Positions 1-9,071 of a stretch of DNA of 64,000 bases are shown one piece after another. The notes under the pieces are model-generated. The model had not been told where the DNA came from, searched no databases, and worked only from the letters and a program-made list of their open reading frames with translations. The stretch lies in the NCBI GenBank assembly GCA_019636445.1, contig JAHBXO010000029.1:1-64000 (forward strand), read 5' to 3'. How positions within the stretch are numbered: position 1 is the first letter of the stretch; every line of letters begins with the position of its first letter. The position numbers and the translations under genes are program-made. This DNA comes from Gemmataceae bacterium (GTDB lineage Bacteria > Planctomycetota > Planctomycetia > Gemmatales > Gemmataceae).

Positions 1-1
1 T

Positions 2-1381
2 AGACGGTGTGCGCGTGCCCCTACCTTAAAACAGGAAGTTAATTTGTGGGAAACGTATAAGGCGTTCCGTTGGGCGGTCGGAGGCGTGATCCAGTTCGAT
101 CAATCGTTCTTCGGGGCCAACGACGCGGTCGTCCGTTCCCTCGGCACGTTCAACAACCTTGTCGATCCCGGTCTGGCGTTACAGGACAGCTTCGCGTTCC
201 GCCGTGCCCGGCTGCGCTTCTCCGGCCTGATGTGGGAGCAGGTGGAGTTTTACGCCCAGTACGAGTTCGCCCAATCGCTGGACCTCCGCCGCCGCACGCT
301 CGGCATCAGCCCCGCGGCCACGTCCGTCGGCTCGATGAACGACTTCGACCCCGGTGACAACGTCGGCTTCAATGAGGTCTACCTCGGGGTCACCAAACTC
401 CCCGTGCTTGGCACGGTTCGCGTCGGCCGGCACCGCGAGAGCCTGAACTTCGTCACTGCCACCGCCGACAACAACCAGGTCTGGCTCGAACGCGGCCTGA
501 TGTTCGACGCCTTCAACGGCGACTTCAACTTCTCCAACGGCGTCACCGTCTCGAACACGGTCCTCGACGAGCGGGCCTATTTCCTTTTCGGTTTCTTCCA
601 CGCGAACAACAACTCGAACCGGGGCTTCTACGCAGTCGGGGACGGCGAATACGCTTATGACATCCGCCTCACGGGTCTACCCGTGTACGATGAGGACACC
701 AAGACGTGGGTCCACGTCGGTGCCGATTACAGCTATCGGAATCCGCACGCGAGCCAGGTGCGATACCGTGCCCGGCCGAACGTGCGATCCGGCCCCGGAT
801 TCCTCACGCCCAACGTGCTGAGCACCGGCACGATCTTCACGAACGACGCCCAGCAGATCGTCAACCTTGAATTCGCGATGGCGAAGGGACGGTTCACGTT
901 CGCGGCCGAGGCGAGTGGCAGCTGGGTGACAAACGCCGTCACAGGCGGACCTCCCCGATCCGACGGCACCTTGCCGGCAGGAGCCGTGAACCGCGGCACG
1001 TACACTGCCGCAGGCGGGTACGTCGAGGCGCTTTGCTTCCTGACGGACGACCACCGGAAGTACGTGAAGGATCGCCCCGGTTACGCGCGCGTCGTCCCGA
1101 AAAAGGTCTTCCGCTTCGCGAACGGCTCCGCCGGGCGGATCGTCTCGTGCGGCGGTTGGGAGGTCGGCCTGCGCTACGAATACCTGGACTTGACGGATCG
1201 CGGCATCAACGGCGGGGCGGGGAATGCGGCGAGCGCGTGCATGAACTGGTACCTGAACTCGAACGCCCGCATTCAGGCGAACTACGTGTGGCAGGACCGC
1301 CGGTTTGCACCGACGAACACGGCCGGCCTCGTCAACGGCTCGATGCACGCTTTCGGCCTGCGGTTCAATGCGGATTTCTAA
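2..1381 (+). CDS. OprO/OprP-type outer-membrane porin, 5'-truncated by window edge
   Basis: The reading frame is open from the first bases of the window, so the true start and signal peptide lie upstream; TTG at 44 is only the first possible in-window initiator and I do not think it is real. The visible ~450 residues have the look of phosphate-selective porin O/P family beta-barrels: a GGVIQFDQ-type first strand, alternating aromatic strands (RARLRFSGLMWEQVEFYAQYEF), a VGRHRESLNF strand, a GWEVGLRYEYLDLTD strand and a terminal strand ending in Phe (residues AFGLRFNADF). Planctomycetes carry many such porins. Substrate cannot be told from sequence. A PfkB kinase follows on the same strand after about 76 bases. 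Confidence 0.75.
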   Translation, partial: RRCARAPTLKQEVNLWETYKAFRWAVGGVIQFDQSFFGANDAVVRSLGTFNNLVDPGLALQDSFAFRRARLRFSGLMWEQVEFYAQYEFAQSLDLRRRTLGISPAATSVGSMNDFDPGDNVGFNEVYLGVTKLPVLGTVRVGRHRESLNFVTATADNNQVWLERGLMFDAFNGDFNFSNGVTVSNTVLDERAYFLFGFFHANNNSNRGFYAVGDGEYAYDIRLTGLPVYDEDTKTWVHVGADYSYRNPHASQVRYRARPNVRSGPGFLTPNVLSTGTIFTNDAQQIVNLEFAMAKGRFTFAAEASGSWVTNAVTGGPPRSDGTLPAGAVNRGTYTAAGGYVEALCFLTDDHRKYVKDRPGYARVVPKKVFRFANGSAGRIVSCGGWEVGLRYEYLDLTDRGINGGAGNAASACMNWYLNSNARIQANYVWQDRRFAPTNTAGLVNGSMHAFGLRFNADF

Positions 1382-1457
1382 TCGGGCCGGGCGGATGGAG
1401 CGCACGGCCTCCGGTCGATACACTTTCGCCATCGACTTTCCCCGATTCGGAGCCACC

Positions 1458-2540
1458 ATGCTGCCTGTCCGTTCGGATGCCTGCGCCCTCGATTTCCTCT
1501 CGCTGGGAGCGCTCGTCCACCGCCTCGACCCCGGCATCGCCCCGTTCCGTAAGGCTCGTACGTTCGACATTCACGTTTCGGGCGGCGAATACAACGTCGC
1601 GGCCAACCTGTCGGATTGCTTCCGCCTGAAGACCGGGATCGCCTCCGCGATGGTCCGCTATCCGATCGGCGATCTGGTTCAGGCCCGCGTTCGCGAGTAC
1701 GGCGTGACGCCGTTCTACAAGTACTTCGACCACGATGGGGTGCGCGGGCCGAACATCGCCACGGTCTACAGCGATCGCGGCGGCGGCGTTCGCGCGCCGG
1801 TCGTCTTCTACAACCGTTCGAACGAAGCGGGCGCGATGCTCCGGCCCGGCGACTTCGACTGGAAGGCCATCCATGCCACCGGCGTGAAATGGTTCCACTC
1901 CGGCGGGATCTTCGCGGCACTCTCGAAGACGACCGCGGAATTGATCCTGGAAGGGTTCCAGGCCGCCAAGGCGCACGGTGCCATCACCTCGTTCGACTTG
2001 AACTTCCGCGCCAAACTGTGGGCGGTGGCGGGCGGCGCGGCCACGGCACCGCAAGTCCTGCGGGACATCGTCAGTCATGTCGATTGTCTCATCGGGAACG
2101 AAGAGGACCTGCAGAAAGGGCTTGGCATCGCCGGCCCGGAAGTGACCAAGGATACCGAATCGAAACTCGATCCGGATACGTTTTTCGGCATGATCGACCG
2201 CGCGGTCGAGAAGTTCCCGAACATCCGCATGGTTGCGACGACGCTGCGCGAGGTGCATAGCACCAATCGCCACGACTGGGCGGCCGTGCTATGGCTCGAC
2301 GGGCAGAAGTACGTCAGCCCGACATGCCATCTGGACGTCGTGGATCGCATTGGCGGCGGCGACGGCTTCGCGGCGGGGCTGATCTACGGATTGCTCACCG
2401 GCCGCGATCCCGAAACGGCGCTGCGACTCGGATGGGCCCACGGCGCGCTGCTCACGACCTTCCCCGGCGACGTGACGCAGGCGACGCTCGAGGAGGTCGA
2501 AGCGTTCGCCAAGGGCGGATCGGCCCGCGTGCAACGGTGA
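1458..2540 (+). CDS. PfkB-family carbohydrate kinase (2-keto-3-deoxygluconate kinase-like)
   Basis: A 360-residue cytoplasmic ribokinase-fold enzyme that should phosphorylate a sugar or sugar acid with ATP. Visible family features: the substrate-binding SGGEYNVAANLS segment (residues 41-52), a DLNFR strand (180-184), and the PfkB signature DRIGGGDGFAAG (296-307) containing the anion hole and catalytic Asp302. It resembles the KDG kinase branch, but substrate is inferred. The open frame extends back to 1305 into the porin gene; I chose ATG 1458 because the conserved N-terminal strand begins right after it. The stop codon overlaps the GTG start of the lipid kinase downstream, so the two are translationally coupled. 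Confidence 0.8.
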   Translation: MLPVRSDACALDFLSLGALVHRLDPGIAPFRKARTFDIHVSGGEYNVAANLSDCFRLKTGIASAMVRYPIGDLVQARVREYGVTPFYKYFDHDGVRGPNIATVYSDRGGGVRAPVVFYNRSNEAGAMLRPGDFDWKAIHATGVKWFHSGGIFAALSKTTAELILEGFQAAKAHGAITSFDLNFRAKLWAVAGGAATAPQVLRDIVSHVDCLIGNEEDLQKGLGIAGPEVTKDTESKLDPDTFFGMIDRAVEKFPNIRMVATTLREVHSTNRHDWAAVLWLDGQKYVSPTCHLDVVDRIGGGDGFAAGLIYGLLTGRDPETALRLGWAHGALLTTFPGDVTQATLEEVEAFAKGGSARVQR

Positions 2541-3475
2541 CCGATGCCGTCATCTTCAATCCCGCCGCCGGTCGCGGTCGTGCGACGCGATGGCGGGCGG
2601 AGCTCGAAAAGCGATTGCCGCCGGGCACCGATTTCCTTCCAACCGAGCGGGTCGGGCACGCGATTGAGTTGGCTTCCGAGGCCGCCACCCGCTTCGATCG
2701 TGTCGTTGCGGCGGGCGGCGACGGAACCGTACACGAAGTCGCGAACGGGTTGCTACTCGCGAAGCGACCCGGAGTCCGTTTTGCCGTGGTTCCGGTCGGC
2801 AGTGCCAACGATTACGCATTCTCGCTTGGCGTCGATCGTTGGTGGCGCGAGCGACGCCCCTGGGACGAACTGGTGGCCCGTTCCGTCGATGTTGGAGTTG
2901 TTCGCGGGGGCGGACGCGAACAATACTTCGTCAATGGCTGCGGTATCGGCTTCAACGGGTTGGTGTCCCACGAAGCCCGCGGCATCCGCTGGCTCCGCGG
3001 CATCCCGCTATACACTCTCGCCGTCGTCCGCACGCTCATCCGCCGATTCTCCGCGCCCGTGCTGACCATCGAGTGCGATGGCGAGCGGACCGTGCGGCCC
3101 ACGCTGGTCCAATCCTTCGCGATCGGCCAGCGCGAAGGCGGCTTTCCCCTCGCCCTCGCCGCGAAACTCGACGACGGGCTGTTTGATTGCCTGCACGTCG
3201 GCGATATCCGCCGCTGGGAACTGATCCGGCACCTGCCGTCGATGATCACCGGCAACCTGCCGCGCAATCATCCGAAGGTGTCGTTCCTCCAGTGCCGGCG
3301 CGCAACCGTCCGCTCCGAAGAACCGCTCTGCATTCACCTCGATGGCGAGATGTTCTGCGTCGCGGCGGACGGCGTGCGCGAGGTGGAGATCGAACTGCTG
3401 CCGGGGCAACTCTCGGTCATGCGAAGTGCGGAATTCGGAATGCGTGATCAAGAAAAGTCGAGCAATGGGGCATGA
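2537..3475 (+). CDS. Diacylglycerol/lipid kinase family protein (YegS-like)
   Basis: About 312 residues with the two hallmarks of the DAGK catalytic domain: an N-terminal NPAAGRG strand-loop (residues 8-14) and the nucleotide-binding GGDGTVHEVANGLL motif (60-73), followed by a PVGSANDYA segment. It likely phosphorylates a membrane lipid such as diacylglycerol or a sphingoid-type lipid; the exact lipid is unknown. GTG 2537 is chosen because it overlaps the preceding TGA (GTGA) and starts just before the first strand; the upstream open frame only shadows the sugar kinase. The last ~20 codons run into a palindromic intergenic element (3420-3526), so the native C-terminus probably ended near the LLPGQLSV segment. 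Confidence 0.8.
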   Translation: MTDAVIFNPAAGRGRATRWRAELEKRLPPGTDFLPTERVGHAIELASEAATRFDRVVAAGGDGTVHEVANGLLLAKRPGVRFAVVPVGSANDYAFSLGVDRWWRERRPWDELVARSVDVGVVRGGGREQYFVNGCGIGFNGLVSHEARGIRWLRGIPLYTLAVVRTLIRRFSAPVLTIECDGERTVRPTLVQSFAIGQREGGFPLALAAKLDDGLFDCLHVGDIRRWELIRHLPSMITGNLPRNHPKVSFLQCRRATVRSEEPLCIHLDGEMFCVAADGVREVEIELLPGQLSVMRSAEFGMRDQEKSSNGA

Positions 3476-3526
3476 CGAACGACGTTCAAAAACCCATTCC
3501 TTTCATTCCGCGTTCCGCACATCGCA
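3420..3526. repeat. Imperfect palindromic element at the convergent DAGK/ArsR junction
   Basis: Left arm 3420-3442 and right arm 3504-3526 are reverse complements at 20 of 23 positions, and a second, inner inverted repeat (AATGGG at 3464-3469 with CCCATT at 3493-3498) lies inside. The left arm and loop are read through by the lipid kinase gene as its C-terminal residues, and the right arm ends just before the stop of the ArsR gene. It could act as a bidirectional terminator or be a member of a dispersed palindromic repeat family. Confidence 0.6.
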
Positions 3527-3533
3527 AGTCGAG

Positions 3534-3845
3534 TCAGTTGTAAGGGATCTCGATGCGGCACCAACCGAGGTCGAGGTAGGTCGCCTTCGAGCTTTCCGTA
3601 TTGAAATGGTCGGGATGAAGGGAATAAACGACGAACCGGCCGTCCTTCACGTCCTGGACGAGACCGGCAACGCGAAGCACGCCAAGATGGTGTGAGACGT
3701 TGACAATTTCCACTTGCAGGAGTTTGGCCAGTTCGGTCACATTCTTCGAACCGGTGCGCAGGCACTCGATAATGCGGATGCGGTTCGGTTCCGCGATGGC
3801 CTGGAGTTTGTCAGCGCAAACCTTGGCAACTTTCGGATCGGTCAT
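3534..3845 (-). CDS. ArsR/SmtB-family winged-helix transcriptional regulator
   Basis: A 103-residue DNA-binding protein. It has the ArsR opening AIAEPNRIRIIECL (residues 16-29), a helix-turn-helix around 34-60 (NVTELAKLL then VSHHLGVLRVAGLV) and a beta-wing VKDGRFVVYSL. The ELCVCDL-type metal-binding motif of arsenic or zinc sensors is absent (only Cys10 and Cys28 are visible before the recognition helix), so the signal need not be a metal. It stands alone on the minus strand, convergent with the lipid kinase and downstream of the FmdB gene across 187 bases. Target genes are unknown. Confidence 0.85.
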   Translation of the reverse strand: MTDPKVAKVCADKLQAIAEPNRIRIIECLRTGSKNVTELAKLLQVEIVNVSHHLGVLRVAGLVQDVKDGRFVVYSLHPDHFNTESSKATYLDLGWCRIEIPYN

Positions 3846-3974
3846 GATCGGCGGGTCCTAGACGGTGGGAGTGTAAACTGCACGCTGGTCGGTTTCAGCG
3901 GATGGAAACCGAGGACATCGCGAGTCATTGCATTAGAACGGTCTTATTTACATTAACGAGCGAGTCAAGATGAT

Positions 3975-4004
3975 GAAAAAATGATGAGACGGGATTCGCC
4001 CCGT
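3975..4004 (-). terminator. Possible intrinsic terminator of the FmdB-ended directon
   Basis: Read on the minus strand just past the FmdB stop there is a 5-bp stem (ACGGG/CCCGT, 3989-4004) with a 6-base loop, followed after about eight bases by a run of six T (3976-3981). The stem is short, so this is a weak candidate. Confidence 0.35.
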
Positions 4005-4032
4005 GACTGTCGATGAACCCGACCCGAACCGT

Positions 4033-4269
4033 TCAACCGCCGCGCATCCGTCCGCAGAACGACGCCCCGCACGGTGGGCCGTCTCCCCGGCAGTTGGTCG
4101 CCGCAGCCGCCGAGATCGGCAGTGGCTTGGCCGGCAGACCGAATGACAGTTCAACCGATTCGCTTCCGCAAGCGGGGCAGACGATCGCGGTCGCGAGGCC
4201 GTTCGAACGCGAGCGCATCTGATCGAAGCGTTCGCCACAATCGTTGCACGAATAGCGATCCAACGGCAT
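4033..4269 (-). CDS. FmdB-family zinc ribbon protein
   Basis: A 78-residue protein opening with the family pattern MPLDRYSCNDCGERFD and carrying two Cys pairs (CNDC at residues 8-11 and CPAC at 32-35) that would bind one zinc ion. The C-terminal part is a Ser/Gly/Ala-rich tail, as is usual in this family. FmdB proteins are small putative regulatory proteins of unknown mechanism. It is the last gene of a minus-strand directon, 13 bases after the rhomboid-like gene. Confidence 0.8.
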   Translation of the reverse strand: MPLDRYSCNDCGERFDQMRSRSNGLATAIVCPACGSESVELSFGLPAKPLPISAAAATNCRGDGPPCGASFCGRMRGG

Positions 4270-4282
4270 TGCGCGCTCCCGT

Positions 4283-5248
4283 TTATTTCCGTCTCATTTT
4301 ATAGATTTCGCTGGCGCGGAGCAGCACCGCGTTTTCCTCGGCGGTCAGGCTCGCCTTGCCGGACTTGGCCACCTTGCCCAGCACGCGGTCCAACTCGGCT
4401 TCCAATTGTTCGTCCACCTGCAGCGAAGGGGCTTCGACGGTGGAGTCCCCTTTGCGAGCGAGGGGCTGGGGCGTCTTGGGTTCCGGCGTTTCGATTTCGG
4501 CATCTCGATACAACGGACGGCTTTTGATCGGCGTCCGCACCGGGCGGCGCTTCAGGCCGGGCAGATCCGGTACCCAGTTCGAGACGCGCCAGCCGAACTG
4601 GTGGTAAGCCATCGCGAACAGGGCGCCCGCGAGGACGGGCACGGCGGAGAAGTGTCGGCCCTGTGTGGCGAGGAACAGGCCGATGTTGGCGAGGACGATG
4701 ATGGACGCGAGCAGCCCGGCGCGCACCGAACCGAGGATCAAGGGGACGCGTTCGTTGGGTGCGTGGAGTGCGTAGAGGACCATGACGGCCGCGACGGGGC
4801 CACCGCAGCCGTAGCCCGGTTCGGGTGGCATGAACTGCATCGGGCGGGCGATGCTCACCGCCAGCAGTCCGAGCTGCGCGACCAACCCGGTCGCGACGTA
4901 GTACCAGAACATCTCCTTCGGGCCGTAGGTCCCTTCGATCCCGCGGCCGCAATAGCCGAGGACGATCAGGCTGGCGACGAGGAGCCAGATGTTTTCGAAC
5001 GCATGGTGCAGGAAGAGGGGCGTGATGATGCGCCAGACCTCGCCGGCGAGGATCTTGTCGGCGGAGAAGCCGCCCCAGTAGAGCAGAGGGTCGCTCCAGA
5101 CGCCGTATTGCCGGAAGTTGAACGTCGTGAGTTGCGCGAAGTAGACGAACACGCTGACGGCGATGAGGCCGATCGTGACGGGGCCGAGTTGCCACGCCTC
5201 GCGCCGGGCATGGTCCTCGCGATAGTATTCGCGGTCGTAGAGGCCCAT
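4283..5248 (-). CDS. Rhomboid-family membrane protein, probable pseudoprotease
   Basis: 321 residues: a short cytosolic N-terminus, about six membrane segments between residues 22 and 215, and a ~100-residue charged cytosolic tail. The rhomboid fold is recognisable from the WRIITPLFLHHAFENI loop (72-87), the GYCGRGIEGTYGP loop and the ALHAPNERVPLIL segment. The active site is broken: the GxSG motif reads G-C-G-G (147-150), with Gly149 where the catalytic Ser belongs, and the second His and the Asn of the HxxxxHxxxN loop are also replaced. A His in the position of the catalytic histidine remains (His199). It may therefore bind clients without cutting them. It follows the AsmA-like gene by 41 bases. 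Confidence 0.75.
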   Translation of the reverse strand: MGLYDREYYREDHARREAWQLGPVTIGLIAVSVFVYFAQLTTFNFRQYGVWSDPLLYWGGFSADKILAGEVWRIITPLFLHHAFENIWLLVASLIVLGYCGRGIEGTYGPKEMFWYYVATGLVAQLGLLAVSIARPMQFMPPEPGYGCGGPVAAVMVLYALHAPNERVPLILGSVRAGLLASIIVLANIGLFLATQGRHFSAVPVLAGALFAMAYHQFGWRVSNWVPDLPGLKRRPVRTPIKSRPLYRDAEIETPEPKTPQPLARKGDSTVEAPSLQVDEQLEAELDRVLGKVAKSGKASLTAEENAVLLRASEIYKMRRK

Positions 5249-5289
5249 CGAGCGTCCGTCGAACCGGGGCGTGGGGAACGATTATCCTA

Positions 5290-8200
5290 TTACTTCTTCG
5301 GTGGCGGGCCGATCTTGTCCAGCAGCCCGCCGAGCGCGTTCTTGCCGAGGTCGCGCACGATCTCGTCCGTCACCTTGCGCACGGCCGCGCGGAACGCGCC
5401 GGGGTCCAGCTTCGGTTTGTGGATCGTACCCCGCACCGGCAGTTGAATCCGTTTCTTCGCCAGCGCCTCGCGGATCTTCGGGTTGTTCTTCAGCAGAGGT
5501 CCGAGGTCCGTGTCGGGCAGCGGCAGGTCCGCCATCATCTCCAGATCGCCGTTTACCGAAACGCGGCCGGAGGTGACCATCGTGAAGTTCTTTGTCGCCA
5601 GCGTCAGGTTGTCATGGTGGACCCAGCCGTTCTCCAGCTTCACGTTCACGACCTGCGGTTTGTTGTCCTTGTTGAGCGAGAACGTCGACGACTTCGCACC
5701 GGCGAGTTGCGCGATCTCGGCGATGACGGGGCCGGGACCGATCTGCACCTCGTGCAGCGTGAGGCGGCCGGTCATCGTCCCCTTCTCCGGGTCGGCGAGC
5801 GGGATGCGGCTGGAATCGAGTTCGAAGGAGATGGTGCCGGAGGTCTCGGTAGAGCGTGCGAACGCGGGCAGCACGTAGCCGATGGCGTCGGCGCAGGCGG
5901 TCGGCGTGAGCTTCGCCTGGTCGACGATCTTCCCCTTCGCGAACGACAACTCCCCACCGGTGGGGAGGAATCGCACGGTTGGTTCGAGACGGACCTTGCC
6001 CGTCTGGCCGAAGGAGGCCTCGAGCGGATCGATGGCGAGCGTGCCGCGATCGAGCTTGGCGACGAGCTGAGACTGGCCGACGTCGAACCCGTATGCCTTG
6101 AGCGATTGCCATGCGAGGGAGCCGTTACCGTTGAGGCTTCCGAATCCGGAGGCGCCGGCGGCAGCGCCGGGCTGGAGCCGGCCGGCGAGCTTGAAGTCCC
6201 GCGTGCCCTGGCCCTTCGCCTCGAAGGACTTGCCGAGATACTTCTTGAGCTGAGGTTCGAGCGTCGCAAGGTCGTAGCGGAGCTGCCCGGCGAGGTCGAG
6301 GTCGGTCGTGGTGGTGATCGCGTCGATGCGTCCGGTGGCATCGACCTTCAGGCCGTCGGGTCGCTCGACGGATGCACGATCGAATTGCAGCCGGTCCCGT
6401 GCGCGGTCGTACGATCCCTTCGCTGCGATTGCGAGTTTCTCTTCGGTCCACTTTGGCAACGTTGGTGGGCCGAGCACGAACCTCTGGATCGGCAGGCTTC
6501 CCTCGAATTCGTAGACGGTGCCGACGGTCTTCACGCGAACGGTGCCGGAGACGATGCCGCCGTCGATCCGGTCGCCGAGTTGGGGGTCGGTTTGCAATTG
6601 CAGCAGTTGCTGGATTCGGGCAAGGTTCGCGTTCGCGATGCCTTCGAGTTCGACGCCATAGTCGCCGTCGGGCTGAGGAACGAGCTTGAAGGGCTTGACC
6701 GACGCGGCGATCGTCGAGGATCGCAATTGCAGCGTAGGAAACTCGACGAGGCCGGTGGCGCGGTCGATGCGGCCGGTGGTCGGGTCCAGCAGCAGTTGCG
6801 GCTCATCGAGATTGAGACCATAGCCGTGGAATCGCGCGTTCCTGAGGTCGGCCGTGATCGAATCGAGATTGACGACGGCGGGCGTGAGCGTCACGGTGCC
6901 GCCGAGGGTGCCCTGGCCGCCAAGGGCTTTGATCGACTTCGGAATCGCGACGAACGAGGACGCGCGGGTGGCCCAGCGTTCGAGATCGCCGGCGAGCTTC
7001 GCATCCACCTTGCCGCTTTGCGGCGCACGCAGGTCCGCGATCGGTTCGAGCAGGCGAACGTCCACCGACTCGGTGCCCGCCGTCACGGTCAGCTTGGCCG
7101 AGTCGAGCCGTTGTTTGTCCGATCGGAAGAAGGATCCCTCCGCCGAACCGTTCATGACGAGGCTCGGCTCCAGATACTTGCGCTTGTCGTTTGCCAGCGC
7201 GAGGTTCGCGACGTTCGCGGCGAGAGTAATCGTTGTGAAACCGTTCCGCGTCTGGCCGGCAGCCGTGAGCTTGGCGGTGCCGGCGATCTGGCCGGGGAGT
7301 TCGACGAATTCGCCAAGCCGTTTGGCGAGACCATCGAGGGACAGGTCGGCGGTGACGGTGAACTGTTCGGCGGTGCCGGACGCGTTGACGTTCGCGAAGT
7401 CGGCCTTGGCGTCGAGCCGGTCGAACGCGGGTCGACCATCGGGGCCGAGCCGGCCGGCGAAGGTGACGGCGAGGGGTTGGTCCCAGGCGATCGGCTGGCC
7501 ATGGCGCGTGCCGCGCAGGGCGGTGGTTGTTAGCGAACCGGTCCATGTGGTGCCGCCGGCACCGGTGACGCTGGCGAGTTTGGCGACGATGTGCCCCTCG
7601 GCGAGGGCGGTGCCTTCGCGGAGGTGGAGCAACTTGGGAAACATCGTGGCGAGCCGGGCGACGTCGAGATCGACGGACGCGGAGAGACCGGCGCGGTCGA
7701 GGAGTTTTTCCGGGGATTCGGACGGGTCGAACGTCCCCGCGAGGCTTGCGGTTCCGATGTCGCAGGCGAGTTCGGCCTTCTCGATCGTCAACGAACCGGG
7801 TCGGGACGCGATCGCGACGGGAAGTTTCAACGATTTCATCGTTAGACGTTCGGTACCGAAGCGGTCCGCGCCGGTCTCCAGATCGGCGATGGCGATCATG
7901 CCGGACGTCGTGACCGATTCGCTTGGCGCCGCGTTCGCCGTCAGGTCGACAGATAGCGTACCCTTCGCGCGGAAACCCGGTTCGAAGCGCCGCGCGAATG
8001 GAGCCGCCATCGCGAGCGGGAACCCGTCGGCCCGCACCTTCGCCACGATCTCCGATCCCACACTCACATCGGCCTCCAACGGCGCGCCGTCGGTGCGGCC
8101 GGTTGCGACGACGTGGATCGGCTCCGCCACGCGCGGTATCGTCACCGTCGCATCGAGCTTCTCGATCGTCCACTTCTGATCGCCGTCGGCGACCGTTACG

Positions 8201-8667
8201 GTACCGTTCGCGACCGCGATGGCCAACACGGGCCGCGGACCGCCCGAAGGCGACGGGTCGTCGAGAATCTTCCGCATGACCCGTTCGAGGTTCGTCGAGT
8301 CGTTCGAGCAGACGATCTCGACGACGGGGTTTTCGAGGGTGAACGTGCCGAGGTCGCCGGAGCTTCGGATCAGGGAGAGCAACGAGTGGGAGGATCGCAC
8401 GACCGGTGCGGCGAGGACGACGCGGCCGTCGGCGTCGGCGAGCGTGACGTCGGAGAGGACGATGGGCGCGAACCAGCCGAGGGAAACGGAGCCGACGGAG
8501 GCGCGGCCGTCGAGTTTGGCGGTGGCGTCGGCGAGGGCGGTGTTCAAAAGGCCGGACTTGGCGACGATGGTCGGAGCGAACCAGACGATCGCCAGGAAGA
8601 GCACGAGCAGCATGGCGAGGCGGAGCGGCCAGCGGCGGCGTTTCTTCGGTGGGGGGGATTCGGCCAT
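5290..8667 (-). CDS. AsmA-like / translocation-assembly (TamB-AsmA group) envelope protein
   Basis: About 1125 residues: a basic N-terminus (KKRRRWPLR), one membrane anchor at residues 13-33 and a very long periplasmic beta-rich region with repeated DxKADF/SGTA-type strands ending in an AsmA-C-like domain (SGTISFELDSSRIPLADPEKGTMTG, then LPVRGTIHKPKLDPGAFR). Such proteins form long grooves thought to carry phospholipids between inner and outer membranes; that role here is inferred from the family. ATG 8667 is chosen because it has GAGGA about 8 bases upstream and directly precedes the anchor; a longer open frame to 9012 overlaps the DUF3817 gene. A GPPPKK tail ends the protein. Confidence 0.75.
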   Translation of the reverse strand: MAESPPPKKRRRWPLRLAMLLVLFLAIVWFAPTIVAKSGLLNTALADATAKLDGRASVGSVSLGWFAPIVLSDVTLADADGRVVLAAPVVRSSHSLLSLIRSSGDLGTFTLENPVVEIVCSNDSTNLERVMRKILDDPSPSGGPRPVLAIAVANGTVTVADGDQKWTIEKLDATVTIPRVAEPIHVVATGRTDGAPLEADVSVGSEIVAKVRADGFPLAMAAPFARRFEPGFRAKGTLSVDLTANAAPSESVTTSGMIAIADLETGADRFGTERLTMKSLKLPVAIASRPGSLTIEKAELACDIGTASLAGTFDPSESPEKLLDRAGLSASVDLDVARLATMFPKLLHLREGTALAEGHIVAKLASVTGAGGTTWTGSLTTTALRGTRHGQPIAWDQPLAVTFAGRLGPDGRPAFDRLDAKADFANVNASGTAEQFTVTADLSLDGLAKRLGEFVELPGQIAGTAKLTAAGQTRNGFTTITLAANVANLALANDKRKYLEPSLVMNGSAEGSFFRSDKQRLDSAKLTVTAGTESVDVRLLEPIADLRAPQSGKVDAKLAGDLERWATRASSFVAIPKSIKALGGQGTLGGTVTLTPAVVNLDSITADLRNARFHGYGLNLDEPQLLLDPTTGRIDRATGLVEFPTLQLRSSTIAASVKPFKLVPQPDGDYGVELEGIANANLARIQQLLQLQTDPQLGDRIDGGIVSGTVRVKTVGTVYEFEGSLPIQRFVLGPPTLPKWTEEKLAIAAKGSYDRARDRLQFDRASVERPDGLKVDATGRIDAITTTTDLDLAGQLRYDLATLEPQLKKYLGKSFEAKGQGTRDFKLAGRLQPGAAAGASGFGSLNGNGSLAWQSLKAYGFDVGQSQLVAKLDRGTLAIDPLEASFGQTGKVRLEPTVRFLPTGGELSFAKGKIVDQAKLTPTACADAIGYVLPAFARSTETSGTISFELDSSRIPLADPEKGTMTGRLTLHEVQIGPGPVIAEIAQLAGAKSSTFSLNKDNKPQVVNVKLENGWVHHDNLTLATKNFTMVTSGRVSVNGDLEMMADLPLPDTDLGPLLKNNPKIREALAKKRIQLPVRGTIHKPKLDPGAFRAAVRKVTDEIVRDLGKNALGGLLDKIGPPPKK

Positions 8668-8696
8668 GCGCGGTCCTCGCGGCGATTGCGAAGCGG

Positions 8697-9071
8697 TCAT
8701 CCTACCCCGCGGCCGCGACCCGACGGAAGGGGAATCGACGCCTCGGCGCTCGCCGCAGCAAGCGACTCTTCCTTGAGTTCCCTCCGCAGACTGGGGTCGA
8801 GCAGGAAGGTGCCGATTGGCAGCAGGGAGGCGGCAAAGGCGACGCCGGCCCACCAGAGGGGCCAGCGGCGCGATCGCGCGGCCCATGCCAACAGGATGCA
8901 GTAGAGGAAGAATAACCCGCCGTGCGCGGCACCGATGATCCAGTTCGGTTCCGGGATCTTCGCGAGGTACTTCAGCGGCATCCCGACGCAAACGAGGAGC
9001 ATGAAGGAACAACCTTCAATCAGCGCCACGAGGCGGAACTTCCCGAGCGGTGTCGGTGGCAACGGCGTCAT
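8697..9071 (-). CDS. DUF3817 family small membrane protein
   Basis: 124 residues with three hydrophobic segments (about 12-32, 45-64 and 72-91). The pattern FRLVALIEGCSFMLLVCVGMPLKY followed by an AAHGGLFFLYCILL helix is typical of DUF3817 integral membrane proteins, whose function is unknown. It overlaps the 3' end of accA by 4 bases and precedes the AsmA-like gene by 29 bases, so it is probably in the same operon. The last ~25 residues are a low-complexity tail. Confidence 0.75.
   Translation of the reverse strand: MTPLPPTPLGKFRLVALIEGCSFMLLVCVGMPLKYLAKIPEPNWIIGAAHGGLFFLYCILLAWAARSRRWPLWWAGVAFAASLLPIGTFLLDPSLRRELKEESLAAASAEASIPLPSGRGRGVG

Noticed and set aside
5419..7533. 700-codon plus-strand frame opposite the AsmA-like gene
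   Set aside because: Composition is that of a mirror frame of a GC-rich gene, with no motif, signal or ribosome site.
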